A DNA stretch of 64,000 nucleotides from Membranipora membranacea (Eukaryota; Bryozoa; Gymnolaemata; Cheilostomatida; Membraniporidae). Where the stretch lies: NCBI GenBank assembly GCA_914767715.1, contig OU612073.1:5580001-5644000 (forward strand), given 5' to 3'. Shown here piece after piece: positions 1 through 13,100 of the stretch (positions are counted from its first letter, which is position 1; every line of letters starts with the position of its first letter). Made by a program: the position numbers and the translations under genes. Under the pieces are notes generated by a model, which ran no database searches, was not told the DNA's origin, and worked only from the letters and a program-made list of their open reading frames with translations.

Positions 1-394
1 TGTAGTACCGTTCATGTGGCATGTGTTATGGGATGCATATAACTTATGTGTTGGCCCTGATAGGCTAAATTGATGACCCACTGAGCGTACACATAAGTTG
101 TGTTGCCCTCAACATGTGTGAAGCTTGGTCTCCATTGGTTGCTCACTTAACATATTTAGAGCGAGCAACCCTTTTGTGCAGTCTCATCTGCATACCTGCA
201 TTCAATGACATTTACCTTAGAAAAATACATATTCATTCAGAAATTGAAATTATCTCTTGATCAAATGCCTTTGAAAGCCCCACCTCACCGAAAGATGCCC
301 AGACCCTTTCCTCAACTGGGCCAATTGTATAGTTACTCATTTTGACTCTCTACCTTGTGTTTGTCTCTGTTAAGTGCTCATCTTATTATTGTAG
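1..394 (+). other. Intron or upstream sequence, no feature
   Basis: No convincing coding exon is seen. It ends in a pyrimidine-rich stretch and TAG that looks like the splice acceptor of the exon starting near 395, so it is most likely intronic sequence of a gene that begins left of the window. Confidence 0.4.
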
Positions 395-801
395 ACGCTT
401 ATCATGGCCTATCTATGGACAACCATCCTATGAGACAGGGATTATACAACTCCAATATAGATTATCTGCCTTACACAGCTAACCCTTCACTCCAAGCCTC
501 TGTGATGGCTATGGAAGCTGACAGATTAACAGCAGCAATGATACAAGCACCACAATCCAGCCATACATACAGCGATACTATAAATAATCCCCCAACTACA
601 ATCTATAACCCCATATCTAGTCCAGAAACAGCCAGTCAACACAGTTCTAACGGTCAATACACTGTGCCAGTCACACCTACAAACTGTAACATGCAAGGCT
701 ACGCCACTGTCCAAAGTAACACGCTGTTCAAAAACACTGATATCAACTCCAACCCGCTGTTGTCTTTTCGAGAAATGACATATCCTTTACTCAACCAGTA
801 A
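395..801 (+). CDS. Terminal exon of an unrecognised plus-strand gene (partial)
   Basis: An open frame of about 135 codons follows a good splice acceptor (TTATTATTGTAG ending at 394) and stops with TAA at 799-801. The exon begins in phase 1, so at least one upstream exon lies outside the window. The encoded tail is rich in Asn, Ser, Thr, Pro and Gln, has a few Tyr-containing motifs, and has no membrane segment, signal peptide or Cys pattern. It reads like the disordered C-terminus of a regulatory or cytoplasmic protein such as a transcription factor or receptor tail. I do not recognise the family. The open frame at the far left of this stretch starts on a non-ATG codon and is not an initiation site. 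Confidence 0.5.
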
Positions 802-1977
802 AACGGTATGTTTTACATTGTGTAATTACATCAACATGGATTGAAGAAAAATATTACATTTTTTGGCCTATATAAATACATAATAATTCTTTCGATCATG
901 GTTACCTTTTCAGAGACAATGTACATAACATATTATAACCATAATCAGCAGCGTCAGAATTATATATGTTACCATAAGATTTGTTTTGTAGGTTCATAAA
1001 TAGCATTTTTTTTCCGCTGACAGAATTTTTGTTACTATTGTTATTATTATTGATTGACCAACTGTAATATATTGAAATTATATTCAAATATTGTGTATCG
1101 ATTCCTTTTATAAAATATGCATGCACTTCCAAACTAATTGAGAGTAGGAAGGCCCCTTTGATGTGAATGGGTTTGGACGAATATTGAGGCATTTCTACCA
1201 AGGAATTTATGTTGAAGATGTGTTGGGTCTGATTTGCTTGTTTCCCACCAGACAACCAATCAGATTGGAGCCAACGCGTTGGCTACATCTATTGACAAGA
1301 GAAAATGATAACAAATAATATTTTAAAATGTGTAGAATGCAGTTTGACCATTTGAACTTTGACCCCTTCTCCACAGACCACAATGCACTGCACCAGGGAC
1401 TGCACTGAACACTTTTATACAGCTGGTTAATAGGGTAGATACCACCGTACATGTAGGGTGTATTAGCCAATTTTACCAATATTACAGTGGAATATTTCAG
1501 TTACCAGAGTGTACTGGAAACGCCCCCCAATGTTTGACTAGTTTAACATCAGTTCTCACATAGCAATTCATTTCAGAGTAAAAAAATTTTTTTTTTGTAT
1601 TTTAGATCAACTTTATTTTCTATTAGGGACAAAAACAAATATGAAAAAGAGAGAGTTACAAAATGCTAATGCACAGAGAAAGAATCAATTGGATATTATC
1701 TTTATGTTGTATACTACTTCTTGCAATTTTTCTCACAGAGTCGATAAAGGGAAATTTTTTTTCACACATGAGCTTACTATCACGGTCCATTACTTTTTAA
1801 ACAATTTGTACACAACCTATTTAGAATGAAAGTTTCAATCATTGATAATTGAAAAAAACACATTAGTGAAGCAGCATACATGTATAACGATATTAAATTA
1901 TAAATGGGTTCTTTTTGAAACAATTCGATCGACAGATTGGAGGAAATCGATTGACATATTGAAGGAAATCAGAGATT
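802..1977. other. Intergenic or 3' flank, no gene seen
   Basis: Short minus-strand open frames here start on non-ATG codons and show no domain. The part from about 1625 is the 3' flank of the first mucin-like gene. It matches the flank at about 4690-4890 (shared stretch around GTCGATAAAGGGAAA at 1740 and GTCAATAAAGGGAAA at 4815), which places the left edge of the tandem duplication near 1625. Confidence 0.5.
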
Positions 1978-3517
1978 TTAATGATAAAAAGTACAGTTTC
2001 CATTTAATTCGATGAACTGAAAACAGAAACACTTTTCAATGAGACACTGAACTTGACATGCCTCAGCAGATGTGACCTCACTGTTCTCCACATATACAGA
2101 ACCACATCTCTCCTCCATGTCATCAGGTGGCAGATATGTCAGAGTAGACCATCTACCAACGGCTGACTTTGAGATGATAACTCCTACTGTAGCTGTCACA
2201 CCATTACTCTCTTCAAATATAATCGTAGCGAACATAAAGCATGAACACTTACGTTTTCGTTGTACAGATCATCTCAGAGAAATATTTCCACCTAGCGTGA
2301 TCAATGCAAATGGATGCTTGATGATCCAATTTTAGATTTGAAGATAAATTGAAGATTTAAAACTACTCGATCATTATCCCCATGGTTTCTGCGAGTGTTT
2401 AAATAAATTATTATCCCATCTTATATAATGAGATTGATCAGTAGGTTTTTTTTTTCATATCATGTCATTTCCTCTGATGGGGTTATACATAAACATTATT
2501 GGTTTGTAGGTGTTAGTGTCAATCTGAAATTTGTCTGTGGTTCAAGTGCATTGAAAGATGTTTGAATGATTAAATATCTACCTTGATTGGTTGTAGTTGT
2601 TGTAGTAGTTGCTGTAGTTGTTGCAGTTGTTGTAGTTGTGGGTGTTGTTGTTGTTGTTGTTGCCGTGAAAGGATTTATGCATGGTGGATCCTGTGGAGGC
2701 AGCGTACAATTACGAACTTTATCTGGTTCTGCTTTAACTTTGAAAACCTCCCCGAAAGGGCAGCCGCCAGAGCCCACTTGGTAACCATTCTGGTGGCACA
2801 CCGCAAATCTCCTAGGATCTTCTGGGTCACACAGATACACTTCCATCTGACCTATATCGAGCTTAGCATAGTAGTACTGACAATAACCAGGAATATATCC
2901 AACAACTGCAACATAAAATATATTTGTTCAAGTGACGACGGCTTGAAAAATGTTCATCCTTTAGCCTTAGCATTTTTTTAAATCTGTTTTTCTTTTTTTT
3001 TCAAGTTTATTGTCACAAATATTCATCATTTAAATGATGTTCTTCCAAATGTGCCGGACAAGCAAAAAAAATTAAAATAAAACAAAGGAAGAAAAATGGA
3101 AGCCATAGATTGTTTTGCTGAATACTGAAAAATGATTATGTCTTAGACATGAAATAATTTAAAACCAACCAGAATTATGTTTAATATGATTATCATTACT
3201 TTTGCTATTAATACACAATCATCACTATACTCTAAAAGTCTATTTGTAAGATTCTTTTGATTCTTTTTCTATTATTTTCTTTTAATGGCATGGTCTTATT
3301 TTTCACCCATGTGACTTTGATCAGGTAAAAGCAAAGTATAAGAATAAAAAAAATATCATCAGTGTGTTGAAACTAGGGAAGTAAGGTTACTTGTAACTGT
3401 AAGGAGACATTTTAATCGCTCAGAGGGTGAGAGATAAAACATCAGTCACACAAACTTACCTGGAACAGGGCATAGGAGCAGATTCATGTATAATACCAAA
3501 CACCATGTTGAAATCAT
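1978..3517 (-). CDS. Secreted CBM14-like / Thr-rich mucin-like protein, copy 1
   Basis: Exon 1 is 3460-3517: ATG, a 19-residue hydrophobic signal peptide, then a GTAAG donor in phase 1. Exon 2 is 2582-2905: a Cys domain of about 60 residues with the peritrophin/CBM14-like order C..YYY..LCDPEDP...C..G....C..G..F, then a run of more than 20 Thr, typical of O-glycosylated mucins. Exon 3 ends with TAA at 1978 and encodes about 85 residues with five or six Cys (the CGSVY and AEACQVQC region), loosely PAN/WSC-like. Such proteins are expected outside the cell, possibly binding glycans in mucus or matrix; this role is inferred. In copy 2 exon 3 follows a TTAG acceptor. Here the matching bases (near 2238-2240) are not AG, and the nearest upstream AG would shift the frame, so this copy may be mis-spliced or decaying. 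Confidence 0.6.
2587..2675. repeat. GTT-rich coding microsatellite (poly-Thr)
   Basis: A TTGTAG/TTG-type repeat on the plus strand, read as ACN codons on the minus strand, encodes the Thr tract of mucin-like copy 1. The equivalent tract in copy 2 (about 5545-5725) is longer and contains an internal duplication. Confidence 0.75.
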
Positions 3518-3579
3518 TATCTTTTTTTTAAATTTCTTGGTTCAGAAATTTTGAATGCCGCTCGCTAGGATTTTGCTAG

Positions 3580-3600
3580 AGAAATGAATTATAGCTATAA
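3580..3600 (-). promoter_or_regulatory. Putative core promoter (TATAATTCA block) of mucin-like copy 1
   Basis: On the minus strand, about 70 bp upstream of the ATG, is TATAATTCATTTCTC. The same block lies at the same place upstream of copy 2 (about 6359-6376) although flanking bases have diverged. Conservation and position suggest a TATA-type promoter, not proven. Confidence 0.35.
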
Positions 3601-3629
3601 GTCAGATTCAGTTTCAGAATTTTATTTGA

Positions 3630-3770
3630 GTAATTTAATTATTTTAAGAAAATTAATTATTTTGAGAAAATTAATTATTTTGAGAAATCTAATTATTTTG
3701 AAAAATTTAATTATTTTGAGAAAATTAATTATTTTGAGAAATTTAATTATTTTGAAAATTTAATTATGTT
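3630..3770. repeat. AT-rich minisatellite, unit of about 18 bp
   Basis: About eight degenerate copies of AATTAATTATTTTGAGAA stand head to tail. The matching position near copy 2 (about 6545) has only one unit, so the array expanded after or independently of the gene duplication. Confidence 0.85.
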
Positions 3771-4060
3771 GAAATTCAAAATTACAGTCATATATGTGCC
3801 ATACCCTTCTGAGCATCCGAAGAAAAGATTTTCTTGATGTGGTGGCCAGATGTCATAGAATTTCAATCGTCTGCCATTCATTGATTCTACAAATACTCCA
3901 TTCCCAATCCGTCTAAGGAAATGAGATGTTTTTGAATAACAAAGTTTACTAAACAAAACTAACTGCCTGTCATCTGTTGGCGTAATTTCCTTTGGTAGAT
4001 TGAAATCAGAATCATTGTGATTACTGGCAAGTAATGAGGCAGCTGTGAAACAGCTCACAG
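3771..4060 (-). other. Duplicated upstream block, relic open frame
   Basis: A minus-strand frame of about 100 codons with two in-frame ATGs runs through this block. Its homologue at about 6555-6790 aligns over much of its length but carries indels that break the frame. It is either conserved regulatory DNA upstream of the two mucin-like genes or a decayed exon. No domain is recognised. Confidence 0.35.
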
Positions 4061-4943
4061 CTTATGTGATTCTCAAAGGCAAAGTTCCTGAAACCGATAT
4101 CCTGTAACTGAGTTGGGTGATGCAACAACGGACTCTAGCAGGGTAACAACAACTCAAGCCTTTTACTCTGGTTGCATTTCTTCAATTTATCATTATATGC
4201 TCTGGTCAGAGATCAAACCACGTCAAAATCAGGTGATGAGAAGATCATGGTTCTTTGTCTAAATTTAAGAGGTATCTGAGCCGGCAGCAAAGAAGTTGCC
4301 CTCGAAGCTGCAGCACTGCGCAACACGTTCCATGCCACAACTTGTAGCATGCGGTGTCTCGGAAGTGTTTCTTGTCTCAAATTTACAAATAACAAAAGCA
4401 CCTCCCTTCCTTCCCTAACTGGTTCCACAGCGCACAAGCTGTTTACCTTTCAACCTGTGGACGATGATCCAGATACGGCGCGAGGTCCGCTCTTTCGGCA
4501 CTTTCTCTGAACAATAGAATTCTGGAGAGACAGTACATAACAAAGAAAATATAGCTCTGTCTTAGAAATGGTTCATTAGTGGATGCGTGGTGACTAATAA
4601 GTGTGCAGTAACTTAAATATATATATATATATATATATCAATGATAGATATTTTGTGTATTTTTCACATAAATTATATTAACTGACCAGTTTCAATAGGG
4701 GACAATAGAAAATATCACCGAGGTAAAGTTACGATATGCTAATAGCGAATCAACAACAAAATTATTAGTAGAGAAAAAGCAAATAATGATATAATATTCA
4801 ATTATGGCCGCAGAGTCAATAAAGGGAAAATTAACTTTTGTTTTCACAAATTAGCTCACCTTATAAACAATTTGAACATACCCAAAAACAAATCAATTTA
4901 CAGATTGAAGGAACTCTTAATTTCAAATTAGAAAATGAAATTT
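4061..4943. other. Intergenic spacer, no gene seen
   Basis: It contains an (AT)n run at about 4616-4638 and, from about 4690, the duplicated 3' flank of the mucin-like gene. A minus-strand frame at 4213-4437 has no homology that I can see and is probably chance. Confidence 0.45.
4616..4638. repeat. (AT)n microsatellite
   Basis: About 11 uninterrupted AT dinucleotides. Confidence 0.9.
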
Positions 4944-6293
4944 TCAAATATATAATGTACAGTTTCCAGTGGTAGATATATTTAATTTGATGAACTGAAA
5001 ACAGATACATTTTTCAATGACACACAGAACTTGACATGCCTCAGCAGATGTGACACCGCTGTTCTCCATATATACAGAACCACATCTCTCCCCCATGTCA
5101 TCAGGTGACAGATATGTCAGAGTAGACCATCTACCATCGGCTGACTTTGAGATGATAACTCCCATTCTAGATGACACACCATTATTCACTTCAAATATAA
5201 TTGTGACAAACATAGCTAAGTATTTTATACAATGAGCCTACAAATTCATACAGATCATCTCCAGAGAAATTTTGCACCAAGTGTGATGATCAATGCAAAT
5301 GGAAGCTTGGTGATCAAGTCCATGCATTTGAAAATGATAATGAGATTGATAAATTAGGTTTTGTCTTATGTCATTTCATCTGATAGTGTTATTCATAAAG
5401 CTTGTGTTTGTAAGTGTTAGTATCAATATCAACTCTTTTGTCAAGTCATGCTTTCTGAAAGTGATTGTTTTTATGTATGTTTAGATGTCTCAAGTCAAGT
5501 ACAAAAAAATGATCGGATAATTTTGTATCTACCTTGAGTAGTTGCTGTGAGAGGATTCGATGTTGTTGTTGTTGTAGTTGTAGGTGTTGTTGTTGTAGTT
5601 GCTGTGAGAGGATTCGATGTTGTTGTAGTAGATGCTGCAGTAGTTAGTGTAGTTGTTGTAGTTGTAGTTGTAGTAGTAGGTGTTGTTGTTGTAGTTGTAG
5701 GTGTTGTAGTTACTTTGAGAGGATTTATGCATGGTGGATCCTGAGGGGGTGGATGACAATCAGGCCCTTTAACTGGTATCATTTTAACTTTGAAAACAAA
5801 CCCAAAAGAACAGCTGCCAAAGTCAAAGTGGTAACCATCCTCGTGGCATTTGACATATTTTTCAGGATCTTCTGGGTCACACAAATCCACTTTCTCATGA
5901 TCTATACCAAGCTTATCATAGTAGTACTCACAATAACCTGGATAAAGTCCAGCAGCTGCAACATAAAATTAATTTGCTGGAAGTGCTGGCAGACCAAGGG
6001 TTTGGGATATGTTCAGTCATCAGCCTTAACATTCTGGAAATCATTATAAAACCTCAAACCAACAAGAGATAAGTTTAATATAGCCACAATCATTTGTGTG
6101 TTAATACCGGAAAGCCAGGTTTTTTGTAACCGTAAGAACACATTTGATCGCCCAATTTGAGTGGAGAGGCAGTATAAAAGTTGAATATGATTGTTCTGCT
6201 AATTAAGCATTACTCAATCAAACTGAAAGACTTACCTTGAATTGAGCCTGGGAGCAGAATCGTGTACATCACTAAACACGATGCTGAAATCAT
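4944..6293 (-). CDS. Secreted CBM14-like / Thr-rich mucin-like protein, copy 2
   Basis: Exons 6236-6293, 5533-5955 and 4944-5215 join in phases 1 and 1 to give 250 residues. Exon 1 encodes a signal peptide. Exon 2 encodes a CBM14-like Cys domain (CEYYYDK, LCDPEDPEKYVKCHEDG, six Cys) and a long Thr tract containing two copies of an SNPLTAT motif. Exon 3 encodes a Cys-rich C-terminal domain of about 90 residues. All splice sites are canonical and exon 3 follows a proper TTAG. The protein is a paralogue of the gene to its left and lies in the same orientation in a tandem duplication of about 2-2.4 kb. A secreted mucus or matrix role is inferred from the signal peptide and mucin tract. Family assignment to CBM14 rests on Cys spacing only. 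Confidence 0.7.
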
Positions 6294-7175
6294 TATCATT
6301 TACATGTATTATATTTCTTTATTCGTGTAGCTTTAATGCTGCTGGCTAGGACCTCGCAAGAGAAATGAATTATATCTGTGAACCATATTTTTAGACTTTT
6401 TATAATTTCAAATCAACTACGGATACTAAAGTTTCGGTCTATCAGCATAATATCAATGCTACCGCATGTCTATTTTGAATTAAAGGAAGCAAATGAAGGC
6501 TTTTGTCATGTCAACATCACGCAATCCTGTAAAGCCGGATCATAAAAAAATTTAATTATGTTGAATATTGAATTTTGATAGTTTCCACACTATATACTTC
6601 TGAGCATCTGAACCAAAGATTTTCTTGTTGAAGTTGTGAAAGGTAATAGAATTTGGATTGTCAATCCGCCACAGGAAATAAGATTTTTTTTAAATATTGG
6701 ATTTTTAAACACAGTTCCTTAGAATCCTAACACTTCTAACTGTCGGTCATTTAATACATTGGAATCAGAATCATTACGAAAACAGGAAAGAGAAACCAGA
6801 TATCACTGTTGGCTGTCCCGCAGGCTGACAGTGGACTGGCTGCCCTGCCTGGGCTTGTAAAATGTTGACATGTTTAGAATACAATGATTTGCCTGGGAAC
6901 CTGTTCTTACAGCTCCTGCAGGGTCATTGAACTCGGGAACTTATGAACTTGGGAACTGAATGGAAGTATACTGGTTGCATTCTGTTCCCTTAGCAGTGAA
7001 GCCTTGCTGCTTGGAACTGCATAGTGCAGAATGGGGCTGTCATGAATCTAGTTCTGAACTATCTGATGAACCCCCTCTGTTTTTCAGTTATTTTTTTATC
7101 AACTTTATTCTACTTGCAACTGAATAACAATAAAAATTTTGATAAAAAACATATCTTTCTACTGAACATGTCATT
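6294..7175. other. Intergenic, upstream of mucin-like copy 2
   Basis: It holds the shared promoter block (about 6359-6376), the broken copy of the duplicated upstream block (6555-6790) and the 3' end region of receptor gene A. No further gene is seen. Confidence 0.5.
7104..7109 (-). terminator. Poly(A) signal of receptor gene A
   Basis: AATAAA on the minus strand (TTTATT on plus), about 70 nt past the TAA at 7176-7178. Confidence 0.6.
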
Positions 7176-10100
7176 TTATGCCGACTCTTGTGTGGATGCG
7201 CTATTATTTGTCTCTGCATATCCATCGATCTCCTCACCCATACCATTGGAGGTCTGTATATTATCCTTGTTGTTAAATGTGGTAGCTTCGTTGTTGAGGC
7301 AATTACTGAGAAACTCATATATCTCTGTGAATATTGGCCTCTCCTCTGGATCAACAACCCAACAAGCTTTCATTAGATTATATCTGCAATAAAGTGCATG
7401 ACCTTACAGATACAACGGCACCAAATTTTTGGTTTACAATATGAGTATCATTTATGTCATATTATTTACTACATGCTGCAATTTTTCCTACAGCTGTGAT
7501 TGAATTTGTCATTACACAAGAGTACATTCTAAGAGGTGATCAACGGTGAATTACCAAAACGTCATGCAAAGTCCCCTCATAATTTTCTAAAGAAAGTACT
7601 GTATGCTGCTTGGGTCTATCTGATATTACTTACATAACTTCTGGTGCATTATCAGGACATGCTAGACGACGTCCTGCTTCAAGATAAGATCTTATATCAA
7701 GATGGTCGACATCAGGATATGGTGTGGCTCCACGTGTGAACAGCTCCCATAGTAACACTCCGTATGACCACTGAAACAGAAGAGGATTTGGGTTCCTAGC
7801 TCCTCTTAATTGGTATGGGTATCGACAGGAACAAACACTATAAACAAAACGATGTCCAGCTCTTACCGCTTGAAAGCCGAAGCTGATTGTTTTCTAAAGG
7901 GAACAAAATTGTCAGACAAAAGTACTTTGATTTGCTTGCTAGTTAGAACTCGCGGTAGTGTCTTCTATGACATGTTTCAAACTTTTAGTTTGTTCTTATA
8001 GCATGGCCTTGCCACACTGATTGGTCTTGTCAATCTTACTGGGGCTTTGGTATCGCATGGGTAATTGTAACTTACCACATCCGAAGACCTGCTAAACATG
8101 TGTTGGTCCTGAAGGGTCTCGAGTGCCATCCATTTTATTGGAACAGGTTTGTTGAACCCATCTGGTCTGTAGTAATCTTTTATATAAATATCCTTCGAGA
8201 AACCAAAATCTGATATCTTCACATTGAAGTGACCATCTACTCTGTAAATATATTAATATAAAGCAAAACATTTAATTACAACCAGTTAAAGGCTACCCAA
8301 AGACTAATGCATGACACAGTCAGGCAGTTACTTGTGTTGTGATAAAGATGTCTCATTTGCATGGTAAATGATTTCAATGGAAGAGGTATACACCCGAAGG
8401 TGCTGGGGGCTGGAACAATCTACCTTGAGAGTTCCCCCAATGGGATTCGAACTCACAATTCCTGTTGCACCTATAGCCTCTCAGCGAAGAGCAAGCGCAC
8501 TAACCAATCGCGCCATCTCACCATCCCCAAAAAGAATGGGTTGATGGAGCTAATTAGCATGCTCGCCATTCTCTTGTCCCATAGCTCTCCTTGGCATGAA
8601 TTATAGATGGTGGAAAGAGTGCCTCCCATAAGAGAAACATGGCATTGTATTGCACCTCCTGTTCATTGTGGCATAATACTCCAGGGAACGAGAGTTCTCT
8701 TTCCTTGTGGCAGTCTTTACAACATCAACAATTCATGTCACATATGGCATTGAATTTTTTTACCATGCAAATCAGACATGACATTATCATAAGTAACTGC
8801 CTGACTATAACATGCACTGGTCTTTGGGTAGTGTTTAAACACATAGATTGAACAAAATTTATGTTCTGCTTGATTATTACAAATAAAATGTGGGGAATAA
8901 CTCTTTCTTTTATTGAAAATGGGGATAGCTAAGCCCTATACTTACAAGCAGTTCCTGGCTGCGAGGTCCCCATGTAGGTACTTATGTTTATGAAGGTGCT
9001 CCATACCTCTAGAAATCTGCCTAGCTAGATACAGCAGCTCCATAACTGTGAAACTCTTTAAAATGTAAAGAGAGATGATTTATAGTATATTATCAGGAGG
9101 AACGTTGTCACTTATCAAGATCCTCTATTTCTCAAAAAGCAAAATTTACAACAGTGCAATCCTGGTGTATTGAGTTGATAGAATCCGGGTAATGATAAGG
9201 TAGTGGGAAAAGCCCTATGGAAATGGTGTAATTTCTGACACGCCATAGCTGTTCTTTGTCAATATGATCGAGCTCATCAACAATAAATGTGTGAAAGAAA
9301 AAACAGCCACCTTGTTTTGGGTCGCACAAAGTCACCTCAAAGTAAATTTTCTAACTCAAACTCAAAGATGCAGCTGCAGTGGCTGATGTGGACAATAAAG
9401 TTAAGATCAATGAAAGTCTATAAATTGTTGACTAAATTTTCCATTGCAGTCTCGGTGACTAAAGAAATAATGTCTGAAGAATTATTCTGTCCTGCTAAAA
9501 ACTTCGGCCAGGCCCTGTTTGTTTAAAAAAAACTCATATTTAAAAAACAAATTTATAAGACAGCTCGTAAACAAACTGCTCCTGCCCGGCTGGATTTTCA
9601 TCATACTCACCATATCTTGCCTGCCCAGGAGTGATTTCAGATCACCGTTAACCATCAGCGGTAGCACAATCAACGGATAATCTTTTGGAGGCGGAAAAGC
9701 AACTCCAATAACAGGCAGTATGTTCTCGTGTCTTAGGCATTTTACTAAAAGAGCGCTTTCTATAAAGTCCTGAATATCAGTTAGCTTTGGATTACTCTCT
9801 TGAATAAAAATAACAAGATCTTTTACAGAAATGGTTTGACTATTGGTTAATGGCCCTGTATTAATACATTTCATAAACCTGCATGGTGATAGTTTCTAAG
9901 CAATTTTTTATGGCTGTTATCATGTAGGCCAATTCATTTTATATTGGGTAAATAATCGATTTCCAGACTGAAAAAGTCAAAAACACATTCAGTAATTGTG
10001 CAAGCATATTGCAAAAAGAAAAGTGAGGAAAGCATATGGCAGTAGGAGGACTTAACCTGTAACAATTTCGGCCTTTGTAAAAATCATCTAGACCTCTAAA

Positions 10101-13100
10101 TAAGCACTCATACTCACTAGTCACTCTTTTGATGGCAACATTTTCAATCCTGTCAGGATTTTCCCCTTCACTAAGTTGCCCAGAGTAGATCACTCCAAAC
10201 TGTCCTGAGCCAATCAAATCAGTGTCATTGAATGTCAACAGCTCTGAGCTGATGAAAAGATTTTGGATCTTCAGTTTCTCTTGTAATTCAACGATGTAAT
10301 CTCTCATAGGGTCTGCTGTCACTGCAACAATAAATTTTAAAGGATGGTGGTAACATGTAATGTTATTCCTCTGGTTAGAGCCGCAAAATCATCTAAACCA
10401 TGGGTGGGCAACCTTTTTGTGAAAAAGGCCACATTTTATGGAGTTTCAACTCGAAAGGCCGCAAAATATCTGTCAAGCCTAAAGTTGGAACAGGAGTAAC
10501 AATTCTGGCAATTCTTTTGGATATACTATAACAGATTTGGGCATATAAACTGCAAAATGTTGCAAGAAACATAAGCTCAACAGAGTTACTGGTTCATCTA
10601 ATCTTCCGATGTTTTGTGGTGTCATGTTTCTCGTGATTTGATTGTGTACATGACTATATCCCTGTGTTTCGTGTGTATGGCATAGGGCAGGGTGGGTGAG
10701 GGAGGGGTGCTGTAGCGCCCTACCGCAAGGGAGAAATTTTCGCAAATGCTTGTGAAATAAGAGACAATTTTTCTGTTCTGAGTTAATTTGAAAAAAAAGC
10801 ACTGAAAATTAGTTTGCAACAGCATAGTTATGATATTTTTGTGAAGAATTGCTTTGGATGCGAAGCTGTAAATGCCCAATACAGAATGGCCACCAAACAT
10901 AAAAATTGTGATATCAGTGTGCTTTGTATACTTGTATATCTACATAACAAAACAGGAATTAAAATTAATGCGTAAAAACTTTTACAGGCAAAAGGCTGCA
11001 ATTAGGCCGTAAAATATTCCTCATTAGGCCGCACTGGCAAAAAGGCCGCAGGTTGCCCACAGCTGATCTAAACCATCCACCTGGCTACCTTTAAAAAAAT
11101 GTGGTAACAGTTAAGGGGTCGGGGTCAGTTTTTTTAACAATAATTCATGTTGAGTGTTAAGTTTTGTTATGGAGTTGTCTCCACTCTTTCCACAAATAGA
11201 ATACCTTTAGCTAGCTCCTCTCTGGCATCACTCATAAGTTTTAATCTCTCCTTTCTTCCTATGTAATAACATCCCACTGCAAACCCTACCAAACCTACAA
11301 TGACAATAGGGATTGCCACGGCTAGACCTAGGGTCAGATTCTTTAGAGCAGTTGAGGAGTCTCCAGTACTGTCACTAGTCTGTGGTGGTGGTTGGAATAT
11401 GAAGGTACTTAGATTAACATTCACGTTCCCAATTTTCAGCTGAAAATAACAACGATCAATTTTTATTTACACTGCACAATTAAACACATGGTGGTCTCTG
11501 ACAGTTTGTTTACCGGGACAGTAGAGTGACAAAGACACCACCAGAGTCGTCTTGAAGACCTGAGAACAGACAATTGTGCTCTAATAAATAAATAATTAGA
11601 AAAATATATATCAAAAAGAATCTTTTTTGTCTGTTAACCAGGAGAAAGGCCTTTGTTTGCTTTTGATGACATTTCAACTGGATTGAAATTGGTATTTGTG
11701 GCAGCTGTCAACAAAAATGACTGGGAACCGTCTACTTTGAAACAAAAGCTGTGTGGTAGTATACAACTATACATATATTTATATATGAGTTTCTGTTTTC
11801 ACATCTTTTGTTTTATTAACACACCTGAGCAGTTATAGGTCGGTAGTTATCCGATATACTGTTACTTGTCAGATATTCACATACAAGCCATGAGTAAGTG
11901 ACTGTTCTTGGCTCACATTTCACAATCGTTGTGTTGTTCATCAGTTTCGTAGTGATTTTGTATTGAGATATCAAGCTGCTTATATTCAGATGTTTGCCGG
12001 TAACATTCAAACCTCTATCCAAGAACCAGACTGCCTGCATCTGGAAAGTTAGGTTAACATTGGTGTTAGTACTAAAAGAAATCATCAATTGGGTGGATTC
12101 AGAAAGCAACTGTTGTTAAACTAGGGCTGTCCATAGTTTTGATTTGGCCAAAGACAGTTTTTGCAAATCTCGTTGAATATTTGACTTTGTGTTTTTGGTG
12201 ACAATTTTGGTAACTGATTACATTAATGAATGGATTTTACATACCGATCATACAACTCTATCAAATGTAATCATTTGTATTTATTTTAGTGTAGATTGTA
12301 AAATAAAATGTGGGAAATTTACATGAGAATACTCACAGGAACCGCCGGGTCAGGATAAACGGTGATATCCATCACATTAACTCTAAATGGCTCAAATTCA
12401 ACCGGTACACCTTCACTGAGTAACGTTGCTTGCGCTACCATAGGTGATCTGCCGACAACATCACCTGTTATGAACAACAAATTTTGCTTGTGTTTATAAA
12501 TTCATATATTTGTCACAGTGGTAGAGTATCAATGGAAACCAAAGCGAATCAAATTAATTTAAATTTGTGAGAAGAGCAACACAGTTGTAAATAAATTTTT
12601 TGGAATCTACCACACCTTTAAGTGGTAGTAGAAACTAGAGGTTGATATAACGTAGTAAGTTTAGGGCAATTCCAAAGATATCTATATTAGAATCATTTGA
12701 TTAGTATTATTGCTAAATATCTCTTAATAAACACACCTGGTGGCAGCCCGGTTCCAATCTGAGGTGTTGTACAGGTAACGGCATTATAACTTTCTTTACA
12801 ATGCTATAAAAAATTAATAATGATGAATAAATAACTGATGTCTGTAAGTTGATGAGAGTTGTTTAACATACAGAAGTAAACTCACAACTTTTCTTTGACA
12901 CCATAATGTATCCCAACCCAGGTATCTATTAATACTATGTTCACTGACAAAACATCACGGAGTTTCTTCCTACTATTTTAGTTACTGCATAGACCTTCCA
13001 AAATGCCTTTGCCTAATAACAATGAAGCTATATCACAAGGAAATGCTAAGTGTTACTAAATTGTCATTACTGACCACAGAATTAGTTATATCTCCTGTTT

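Noticed and set aside
7024-7392. Plus-strand frame with hydrophobic segments over the last exon of receptor A
   Set aside because: It is antisense to a well-supported kinase exon and has no splice or homology support.
8378-8600. A functional tRNA gene
   Set aside because: A and B boxes are present but the sequence between them does not fold as a proper cloverleaf by eye, and a second copy with the same non-tRNA tail exists, so it is a SINE.
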